NCBI RefSeq assembly: GCF_016464385.1
Contig: NZ_JADMLH010000005.1
Location: 1 to 64,000 of the forward strand
Direction: 5' to 3'
Origin: Nucisporomicrobium flavum
GTDB taxonomy: Bacteria; Actinomycetota; Actinomycetes; Mycobacteriales; Micromonosporaceae
Length of the DNA: 64,000 bases
Shown here: piece after piece, positions 57,843 to 64,000 of the stretch
How the letters are laid out: each line of letters starts with the position of its first letter
Position numbering within the stretch: the stretch's first letter is position 1
Program-made: the position numbers and the translations under genes
Notes under the pieces: model-generated
What the model was told of the DNA's origin: nothing
Seen by the model: only the letters and a program-made list of their open reading frames with translations
Databases searched by the model: none

Positions 57843-58942
57843 CCACCGCTCTGACCCGCCGCCAGATCCTCACCGCCGCTGCCGCCGCCGGGCTGGCCGT
57901 ACCGTTCGGCGGCGCCGGGTGGGCAGCCCCCGCGCGGGCCCGGCTGACGCTTCCCGCGCCCACCGGGCCGCACCGGGTCGGGACCGTGACGCTGCACCTC
58001 GCCGGCGGCCCCGGGCGGCGCGAGCTGATGGCCGGCCTCTGGTATCCGGCCGCCGGGCGGCCGCTGCGCCACCCCGTGGCCCCGTGGATGACCCCCGCCT
58101 CCCTGCGCGCGCTGCTCGGGGACAACGGCTTCGACCCGGACGCCGCCGCGGGTCCGCGGACGGCCGGGCACCAGGGTGCCGCCGTGCTGCGGGGGCACGG
58201 CCGGCTCCCCGTCATCCTGTTCTCGCACGGCGCCGGGGGGCACCGGTCCGAGACGACGATCGTGGTGCAGGAGCTCGCCAGCCACGGATACGTCGTGGTC
58301 ACGGTGGATCACACGGGCGACGCGTACACGGAGTTCCCGGGCGGGCGGGTCGTCGTGCCCGACGAGGACGCGTCCTTCACGCCGTGGGACTCCGCCGCGG
58401 ACATGGTGTTCGTTCTGGACCGGCTCGACGACATCGCGGCCGGGCTGGCCGGCGCGCTCGACCTGGACCGCGTCGGCATGTACGGCTGGTCGAAGGGCGC
58501 CACGTCGACGGCCCTGGTCATGAACGAGGACCGGCGGGTGCGCGCCGGGCTCAGCCTCGACGGCCCGATGCAGTCGCAGCCGCCGGTCACCGGGCTCCGC
58601 CGGCCGTTCATGCTGATGACGGCCGAGTTCAGCCGCGCCGCCGAGCCGAGCGTCGAGGAATTCTGGTCCAAGCTGCGCGGCTGGCGGCTCAACGTGCAGG
58701 CCGACGGCGCGCTGCACGGGGCGTACTGCGACCACCAGTGGCTCATCCCCCAGCTCGCCGCGATCACCGGGATGAGCGACGAGGAGCTCGCCGGCTGGAT
58801 CGGCACCCTCGACCCCGGCCGGGCCGTACGGATCCAGCAGGCGTACCCGCTCGCGTTCTTCGACCTGCATCTGCGGCACCGGCGGCAGCGCCTGCTCGAG
58901 GGGCCGAGCCCGGCCTTCCCTGAGGTGCGTTACCTGCCCTGA
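57839..58942 (+). CDS. Tat-exported alpha/beta hydrolase (lipase/PAF-acetylhydrolase-like)
   Basis: The 367-residue protein has a twin-arginine signal (LTRRQILTAAAAAGLA, 5-20) and an alpha/beta-hydrolase fold. The nucleophile is S218 (GWSKGA), and the oxyanion loop FSHGAGGH (128-135) resembles PAF-acetylhydrolases and dienelactone hydrolases. The acid and base are probably in SLDGPM and the GALHGAYCDHQW region, respectively. It is the last gene of a coupled operon with the membrane protein and regulator. An exported esterase or lipase role is likely; substrate unknown. Confidence 0.88.
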   Translation: MTTALTRRQILTAAAAAGLAVPFGGAGWAAPARARLTLPAPTGPHRVGTVTLHLAGGPGRRELMAGLWYPAAGRPLRHPVAPWMTPASLRALLGDNGFDPDAAAGPRTAGHQGAAVLRGHGRLPVILFSHGAGGHRSETTIVVQELASHGYVVVTVDHTGDAYTEFPGGRVVVPDEDASFTPWDSAADMVFVLDRLDDIAAGLAGALDLDRVGMYGWSKGATSTALVMNEDRRVRAGLSLDGPMQSQPPVTGLRRPFMLMTAEFSRAAEPSVEEFWSKLRGWRLNVQADGALHGAYCDHQWLIPQLAAITGMSDEELAGWIGTLDPGRAVRIQQAYPLAFFDLHLRHRRQRLLEGPSPAFPEVRYLP

Positions 58943-58945
58943 CCC

Positions 58946-60217
58946 TCAGCGCAGCGCTGCCTCGAGGATCTCCAGCCCGCGGTCCACCTCCCGCTCGCCG
59001 ATCACCAGCGGCGGGAGGAACCGCAGGACGTTGCCGTACGTGCCGCACGTCAGCACCAGCAGGCCGGCGTCGTGGCAGGCCCGCACGACGGCCGTCGTAC
59101 GTGCCGCGTCCGGCTCGATGCCGCCGGGTTTGACCAGCTCGATCGCCAGCATCGCGCCGCGCCCGCGGGCCTCGCCGATGCCCGCGTCGGCCGCCGCCAG
59201 CCGTTCCAGCGCCGGCAGTATCCGGGCCTCGATGCGGCGGGCTGCGGCGGCCAGGTCCAGCTCTCGCATCGTCTCGATCGCAGCCAGCGCGGCGGCGCAG
59301 GCGAGGGGGTTGCCGCCGTACGTGCCGCCGAGCCCGCCCGCGTGCACGGCGTCCATCAGCTCGGCACGCCCCACGACACCGGCGATCGGCAGCCCGCCGC
59401 CCATGCCCTTGGCCGTCGTCACGAGGTCCGGCTCGACGCCCTCGTGCTCGCTCGCGAACCAGGCGCCCGTACGGCAGAAACCGGTCTGGATCTCGTCGGC
59501 GACGAACACCGCGCCGGCACCCCTCGCCCACGCCGCGATCGCCGGAAGGAACCCGGGCGCCGGGACGACGAAGCCGCCCTCGCCCTGGATCGGCTCGATG
59601 AGCACCGCGGCGACGTTCGCCCCGCCCACCTGCTTCTCGATGACGTCGATCGCGCGCATCGCGGCGTCCGGGCCGCTCAGCCCGCCGTCGCGCAGCGGGT
59701 ACGACATCGGGACCCGGTAGACCTCCGGCGCGAACGGGCCGAAGCGGTGCTTGTACGGCATCACCTTCGCCGTCAGCGCCATCGTCAGGTTCGTCCGCCC
59801 GTGATACGCGTGGTCGAACACGACGACCGCCGGGCGCCCGGTGGCATGCCGGGCGATCTTCACCGCGTTCTCCACCGCCTCGGCGCCGGAGTTGAACAGC
59901 GCCGCGCGCTTCTCGAACTCTCCCGGCGTCAGCGCGATCAGCTGCTCGCACACCGCCACGTACGACTCGTACGGCGCGACCATGAAACAGGTGTGGGTGA
60001 ACCGCCCGGCCTGCTCACGGACCGCCTCGACGACCCGGGGCGCGCTGTTGCCGACGTTCGTCACCGCGATGCCGGAGGCGAAGTCGATCCACTCGCGCCC
60101 GTCGACGTCGCGCAGCGTCCCGCCGCCGGCGCTTTCCACGTACGACGGCACCACGGAACTCACCCCGCGGGCCACGGCCGCCGTACGCCGCTTGTGCAGC
60201 TCCTCGGACGACGGCAC
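58946..60217 (-). CDS. gabT: 4-aminobutyrate aminotransferase
   Basis: The 423-residue class III aminotransferase matches GabT: N-terminal LHKRRTAAVARGVSSVVPSY, HAYHGRTNLTMALT, IEPIQGEGGF, PLP aspartate D241 (DEIQTGFCRTG) and lysine K270 (TTAKGMGGGLP). It converts GABA and 2-oxoglutarate to succinate semialdehyde and glutamate. The GTG at 60217 lies two bases after the aldehyde dehydrogenase stop, with GGGGAG six bases upstream, so the frame running further upstream is wrong. The gene order aldehyde dehydrogenase-GabT gives two consecutive steps of putrescine breakdown via GABA. Confidence 0.93.
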   Translation of the reverse strand: MPSSEELHKRRTAAVARGVSSVVPSYVESAGGGTLRDVDGREWIDFASGIAVTNVGNSAPRVVEAVREQAGRFTHTCFMVAPYESYVAVCEQLIALTPGEFEKRAALFNSGAEAVENAVKIARHATGRPAVVVFDHAYHGRTNLTMALTAKVMPYKHRFGPFAPEVYRVPMSYPLRDGGLSGPDAAMRAIDVIEKQVGGANVAAVLIEPIQGEGGFVVPAPGFLPAIAAWARGAGAVFVADEIQTGFCRTGAWFASEHEGVEPDLVTTAKGMGGGLPIAGVVGRAELMDAVHAGGLGGTYGGNPLACAAALAAIETMRELDLAAAARRIEARILPALERLAAADAGIGEARGRGAMLAIELVKPGGIEPDAARTTAVVRACHDAGLLVLTCGTYGNVLRFLPPLVIGEREVDRGLEILEAALR

Positions 60218-60219
60218 GC

Positions 60220-61656
60220 CTACTCCCCGGTGTAGTGCATGACGTGCTTGATGCGGGTGTAGTCCTCCAGCCCGTACACGGACAGGTCCTTGCCGTGCCC
60301 GGAATGCTTGAACCCGCCGTGCGGCATCTCCGCGACCAGCGGGATGTGGCAGTTGACCCACACGCAGCCGAAGTCGAGCCGCCGGGTCATCCGCATCGCC
60401 CGGCCGTGGTCCCGGGTCCACACCGAGGACGCGAGGCCGTACTCGACGCCGTTGGCCCACCGCACGGCCTCGTCCTCGTCGGTGAAGCGCTGCACGGTGA
60501 TCACCGGGCCGAACACCTCGTCCTGGATGATCTCGTCGTCCTGGCGCAGCCCGGAGACGACGGTCGGGGTGTAGAAGTAGCCGCGGTCGCCCTGCCGCGA
60601 GCCGCCGGCCTCGACCGTGGCGTGGTCCGGCAGCCGGTCCAGGAAGCCGCTGACCCGCTCCAGCTGGCGGGCGTTGTTGAGCGGGCCGTAGAGCACGTCC
60701 TCGTCGGAGGGTGCGCCGGTGCGGGTGCCGCGGGCCTGCTCGGCCAGCGCGGCCACGAAGTCGGAGTAGACGCCCGGCGCGGCCAGCACCCGGGTGGCGG
60801 CGGTGCAGTCCTGCCCGGCGTTGAAGTAGCCGGCCTCGGCGATCGCGGCGGACGCGGCCGCCACGTCGGCGTCGTCGAAGATCACGACGGGGGCCTTGCC
60901 GCCCAGCTCCAGGTGGGTGCGCTTGAGGTCGGCCGCGGCCGACCCGGCGACCTCCATCCCGGCGCGGACCGACCCGGTGATCGACACCATCTGCGGTACG
61001 GGGTGCGCCACCAGCGCCCGGCCGGTGTCGCGGTCGCCGGTGATGACGTTGAAGACGCCCGGCGGCAGGAACTCGGCGGCGATCTCGGCCAGCACCACCG
61101 AGGTGACCGGCGTGGTGTCCGAGGGCTTGAGGACCACCGTGTTCCCGGCCGCCAGCGCCGGCGCGATCTTCCAGACGGCCATCATCAGCGGGTAGTTCCA
61201 CGGCGTCACCTGCGCGCAGACGCCGACGGGCTCGCGCCGCACGTAGCTCTCGTAGCCGGACATGTACTGCCCCGCGGACCGGCCCTCGAGCAGCCGCGCG
61301 GCCCCGGCGAAGAAGCGGAGCTGGTCGACGGCCGGCGGGAGCTCCTCGCTCCGGGTGAGCCCGATCGGCTTGCCGGTGTTCTGCGACTCGGCGATGACGA
61401 GGTCCTCGGCGTGGGCCTCGACGGCGTCGGCGAAGCGCAGCAGGGCCCGCTGGCGCTCGGCGGGGGTGGTGTCACGCCAGCCCTCGAACGCCGCCTCGGC
61501 GGCGCGCACGGCCCGGTCGACGTCCTCCGCACCGGAGACCGGGGCGCTGCCGAACACCTCACCGGTCGAGGGGTCGACAAGGTCGGCGTACCGGCCGTCG
61601 GCGGGCGCGGTCGGAGCTCCGGCGATGACGTTATGCAACACGGTCTTGGCGGACAT
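60220..61656 (-). CDS. Aminobutyraldehyde-type NAD-dependent aldehyde dehydrogenase (copy 2)
   Basis: The 478-residue enzyme carries N154 (PWNYP), E250 (HLELGGK) and C284 (AGQDC) and is a close paralogue of the gene at 32131-33567. Shared stretches include [28 protein letters not shown] and EMPHGGF. It precedes GabT by two bases, so it most likely oxidises 4-aminobutanal to GABA. The ATG at 61656 follows GGAGG; a longer frame to 61809 includes non-conserved residues. A GTCACC repeat cluster lies 140 bases upstream. Confidence 0.94.
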   Translation of the reverse strand: MSAKTVLHNVIAGAPTAPADGRYADLVDPSTGEVFGSAPVSGAEDVDRAVRAAEAAFEGWRDTTPAERQRALLRFADAVEAHAEDLVIAESQNTGKPIGLTRSEELPPAVDQLRFFAGAARLLEGRSAGQYMSGYESYVRREPVGVCAQVTPWNYPLMMAVWKIAPALAAGNTVVLKPSDTTPVTSVVLAEIAAEFLPPGVFNVITGDRDTGRALVAHPVPQMVSITGSVRAGMEVAGSAAADLKRTHLELGGKAPVVIFDDADVAAASAAIAEAGYFNAGQDCTAATRVLAAPGVYSDFVAALAEQARGTRTGAPSDEDVLYGPLNNARQLERVSGFLDRLPDHATVEAGGSRQGDRGYFYTPTVVSGLRQDDEIIQDEVFGPVITVQRFTDEDEAVRWANGVEYGLASSVWTRDHGRAMRMTRRLDFGCVWVNCHIPLVAEMPHGGFKHSGHGKDLSVYGLEDYTRIKHVMHYTGE

Positions 61657-61796
61657 CCGGCCTCCAGGGTGCGGTATCCCGTTCTGCTGCCCCATCCTTT
61701 CCACCGAATCCGCAGCTGACAACCCCCCGAACCCACGTCTTCCGTCGAAGTGGGGCCGCTGCGACCCCGCAGTCCACAGTGGCCTCCCAGTCGGAT

Positions 61797-61835
61797 CGGT
61801 GACAGTCACCGAAGGTCACCCCGTGCAATGGTGAC
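61797..61835. promoter_or_regulatory. Cluster of four GTCACC/GGTGAC half-sites
   Basis: CGGTGAC-A-GTCACCG (61797-61811) is a perfect palindrome, followed by GTCACC at 61815-61820 and GGTGAC at 61830-61835, which themselves form an inverted pair with a nine-base spacer. It lies between the divergent aldehyde dehydrogenase/gabT operon and the glycosyltransferase gene. The arrangement suggests two adjacent dimer-binding sites for one regulator. Confidence 0.5.
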
Positions 61836-61871
61836 AACCGGGCACCAAGCACCCGGAAACGGGGAGTGGTG

Positions 61872-63383
61872 ATGGACGTCCTCGCCGCCACGGAGAAGGA
61901 ACGGGCAGACACACCGCCGCCGTCCGGCGACCGTTGGTGGCGCCTGCTTCCGGGAGTGCTGCCCGCCGTACTCATGACGGTGGTCGGCGTGATCGGCGCC
62001 GGGCGCCCCGTCCTCAGCTGGGACGAGGTCTCCACCGCCGACGTGGCGCGGCGGTCACCGGCGCAGATCTGGCAGCTCGTCCAGCACGTCGACGCCGTCT
62101 TCGGCCCGTACTACTTCTTCATGCACGGATGGACCCGGCTGGTCGGCACGAGCGAGCTGGACCTGCGCCTGCCCTCGATCATCGCGATGGCGGCGGCGGC
62201 CGGGCTGGCCGGGGAGCTGGGCCGCCGGCTGTTCTCACCCCTGGTCGGGCTGCTGGCCGGGCTGTTCCTGTGCATCCTGCCGAACAGCACGCGGTACGCC
62301 GCCGAGGCCCGCCCCTACGCGCTGACCTGCCTGCTCTCGGTCCTGGCGGTCCTGCTGCTGCTCAGCGCCACGGAACGCACAAGTAGATGGCGGTGGGTGG
62401 CGTACGGGTGCGCAGTGGTGCTGCTGGGCGTCAGCCACCTCGTCGCGCTGACCACTCTCGCCGCGCACGCCCTCATCGTGGTGATGCGCCACCGGGACGG
62501 CCCTCGCCGGGTGCTCGCGCCCTGGGCCGTGACCCTCGCCATCTGCGCCGTCGTGCTGCTGCCGGTGGCGTGGCTGGGCACCCGGCAGAGCGACACGCAG
62601 CTCACCTGGGTGGACCCGCTGACCCTGGGCAAGCTGTACCAGGCGCCGGGTGCCATCGCCGGCGCCCACCGCACCGCCTGGCTGCTGATCGGCCTGGCGG
62701 TGCTCGCCCGGTGGCGTCCGGCCCGCCCGGTCGCCTACCTCACCGTGCTGGCCCTGGCCCCGCCGGCCGCACTGGCGGTGGTGTCCCTGCTGTTCCACCC
62801 GTTCTGGGTCGGACGGTATCTGCTCATCGTGCTCGCACTGACGGCCATCCTCGCCGCGGTGGCCGTCGCCGGGACCGTCACGTGGTCGTCCCGGCGGGGC
62901 CGCGTGCTGACCGTGCTGCGTATCCTCGCCGTCCTGCTCCTGCTGGCGATGTCGGCGTACCCGGATCAGCGGCGGGTCCGCAGCGCCACCTACAAGAACG
63001 GGCCGGACTACCGCGGGACAGCCGCGCTGATCGAGCGGGACGGGCAGGCGGGCGATGCCCTGGTGTACGAGCCGCGTACCCGCGCTCTGCGCGCGGGTGT
63101 GGACTACTACCTGCGCCACGACTCCGCCCGGCCGCGGGACGTGCTGGTACACCGCCCGGCCGCGGAGGTCGGCCGATTGCCCGCCGACGAGTACCGTCGC
63201 GACGCCCCGGCCCGGCTGAGCGGCGAGCGCCGCGTGTGGCTCATCGTCGACGGCCACCGCGACGATCCCCTCGAGCGCTATCCCGCGCTGCGCGGGGTGC
63301 TGGGCACGCGCTTCGTGCGCGTCGGGTACTGGCAGGTCGATGGGGCCACCGTCGCGCTGTTCCGCAACCGGACCGGCGCCTGA
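61872..63383 (+). CDS. GT39-like integral membrane glycosyltransferase
   Basis: The 503-residue protein has about 11 membrane segments and the loop-1 acidic motif D51-E52 (SWDEVST), which is the catalytic site of GT-C fold mannosyl- and arabinosyl-type transferases (ArnT/PMT/GT39). Such enzymes transfer a sugar from a polyprenyl-phosphate donor to a cell-wall or protein acceptor outside the membrane. The ATG at 61872 follows GGGGAG; two in-frame GTGs lie directly before it. The extracytoplasmic C-terminal region (about 370-503) is soluble. The sugar and acceptor are unknown. Confidence 0.82.
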   Translation: MDVLAATEKERADTPPPSGDRWWRLLPGVLPAVLMTVVGVIGAGRPVLSWDEVSTADVARRSPAQIWQLVQHVDAVFGPYYFFMHGWTRLVGTSELDLRLPSIIAMAAAAGLAGELGRRLFSPLVGLLAGLFLCILPNSTRYAAEARPYALTCLLSVLAVLLLLSATERTSRWRWVAYGCAVVLLGVSHLVALTTLAAHALIVVMRHRDGPRRVLAPWAVTLAICAVVLLPVAWLGTRQSDTQLTWVDPLTLGKLYQAPGAIAGAHRTAWLLIGLAVLARWRPARPVAYLTVLALAPPAALAVVSLLFHPFWVGRYLLIVLALTAILAAVAVAGTVTWSSRRGRVLTVLRILAVLLLLAMSAYPDQRRVRSATYKNGPDYRGTAALIERDGQAGDALVYEPRTRALRAGVDYYLRHDSARPRDVLVHRPAAEVGRLPADEYRRDAPARLSGERRVWLIVDGHRDDPLERYPALRGVLGTRFVRVGYWQVDGATVALFRNRTGA

Positions 63384-63429
63384 GGGTCGTTCTCCTTCAG
63401 GTGACGCGGCTCGCGCCGATAGAAGCCCC

Positions 63430-64000
63430 GTGCGGCTACGGAGCAGATCGGGTGCGGAAGGCGGGTCGCGGCTGTTCGTCGCGTACGCCGCCGCCAGCCT
63501 GGTGCCCGTCGCGCTGCTCGGCGCCGTGCTCGTCAACGGGTACCGGGACGACGCCATCCGGCAGGCCGAGGAACAGGGCCGGTCGCAGGCCGTGGTCATC
63601 GCCGAGATGGCGGTCGCGCCGGCGCTGGAGGACGCGGACCTGACCGCCGGGCTGACCACGGCACAGCGCGACCGGCTGCAGTCCGCCACCGACTTCGCGA
63701 TCTTCCACGGCTCCGTGGTGCGGATGCGCCTGCGCAGCTTCACCGGCCAGGTCGTGTTCTCCGACGACGGCTCCACCGTCGGGGGCGTACCGGTCGCCGA
63801 TCCGGCGTTCACGGCCGCCGCGGTCGGCAGCACCGACGTGGCGGTCGTGCCCGACCCGGAACGGGGCCCCGGCGAGGTCATCCGCGTGCTGGAGCCGGTG
63901 GTGCCCAGCGCTTCCGGCCGGGCCATCGGCGTGCTGGAGCTGTACCTGCCGTACGAGACGATCGCCGCGCACCTGCAGCGGCAGATGAGCGTGACGTACT
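63430..64000 (+). CDS. Membrane sensor protein, 5' part (probable GGDEF/EAL family)
   Basis: The frame opens with GTG at 63430 and runs out of the window, giving 190 residues. It has a short basic start, one membrane segment (about 15-36, LFVAYAAASLVPVALL start) and an extracytoplasmic sensor region with VVIAEMAVAPALEDADLT, DRLQSATDFAIFHGSVVRMR and GVLELYLPYETIAAHLQ. Proteins of this layout in Actinoplanes-like genomes are the N termini of cyclic-di-GMP cyclase/phosphodiesterase proteins; the catalytic part lies outside the window, so this remains inference. Confidence 0.7.
   Translation, partial: MRLRSRSGAEGGSRLFVAYAAASLVPVALLGAVLVNGYRDDAIRQAEEQGRSQAVVIAEMAVAPALEDADLTAGLTTAQRDRLQSATDFAIFHGSVVRMRLRSFTGQVVFSDDGSTVGGVPVADPAFTAAAVGSTDVAVVPDPERGPGEVIRVLEPVVPSASGRAIGVLELYLPYETIAAHLQRQMSVTY

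Noticed and set aside
1..64000. tRNA, rRNA, CRISPR array, prophage or biosynthetic megaenzyme
   Set aside because: I found no TpsiC-type arm in intergenic DNA, no spaced short repeats with unique spacers, no phage structural genes and no PKS/NRPS modules. The holin-X gene is a common chromosomal family.

Overview
The window is about 64 kb of very high-GC DNA. It has dense genes, frequent GTG starts, many 4-bp stop/start overlaps, and families typical of filamentous actinomycetes: Scr1-type helix-turn-helix/DUF397 pairs, GPP34, DUF6082, a SalK-like SCO6745-type protein, a holin-X membrane protein and leaderless promoters. Gene content and codon use point to Micromonosporaceae, most likely an Actinoplanes-like organism; this is inference from family resemblance, not a database match. 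It reads as ordinary chromosome. The only mobile trace is the C-terminal end of an IS110-type transposase at the left edge. I see no tRNA, rRNA, CRISPR array or prophage.

Layout. (1) 1-2.4 kb: transposase remnant, a small tryptophan-tailed protein coupled to a tandem universal stress protein, and a short MreB-like actin. (2) 2.4-10.1 kb: an APC permease and a LacI-controlled carbohydrate cluster (Gfo/Idh/MocA oxidoreductase, DUF993, TIM-barrel isomerase; divergent lacI, a DUF6910-like protein and an SMP-30 lactonase), with two LacI-type palindromes in the divergent promoter. (3) 10.1-15.6 kb: small membrane proteins, then an operon of ECF sigma factor, zinc-finger anti-sigma factor, ABC ATPase and two membrane partners. 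(4) 15.7-24.1 kb: holin-X protein, aldo/keto reductase, SalK-like protein, a 985-residue secreted PA14/propeller/CBM/DUF1080 protein, a secreted X-Pro-type peptidase and an unknown 183-aa protein. (5) 24.2-31.9 kb: amino-acid permease, GPP34, Scr1-type regulator plus DUF397, a fold-III ornithine/lysine-type decarboxylase, an orphan substrate-binding lipoprotein, and a divergent MarR/azoreductase pair with palindromic operators.

(6) 32.1-39.0 kb: a polyamine operon: aminobutyraldehyde-type dehydrogenase, PotA-PotD-PotB-PotC importer and a PuuB-like FAD oxidase. (7) 39.2-41.1 kb: a DUF6082 membrane protein overlapping an orphan DUF397 gene tail to tail, then a fructosamine-kinase-like protein. 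(8) 41.1-48.4 kb: a four-gene, translationally coupled FtsX-type ABC exporter, one ATPase of which ends in an AbrB-like domain. (9) 48.5-52.3 kb: DUF2267 protein under a SigF/SigB-type promoter, a secreted parallel beta-helix protein and a membrane HExxH protein. (10) 52.3-61.7 kb: a second polyamine/GABA block (FAD oxidase, class III aminotransferase, Lrp regulator, saccharopine-dehydrogenase-like protein, GabT-like aminotransferase and a paralogous aldehyde dehydrogenase), interrupted by a small regulator/hydrolase operon. (11) 61.9-64.0 kb: a GT39-like membrane glycosyltransferase and the start of a membrane sensor protein cut by the window end.

How the genes may work together: blocks 5, 6 and 10 contain most steps needed to make or import putrescine-like amines, transaminate or oxidise them, oxidise the aldehyde and pass the product on as GABA. 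Block 2 looks like inducible catabolism of an unidentified sugar or sugar acid, and the secreted DUF1080 protein in block 4 may act on related extracellular glycosides. All functional statements rest on motifs read by eye.
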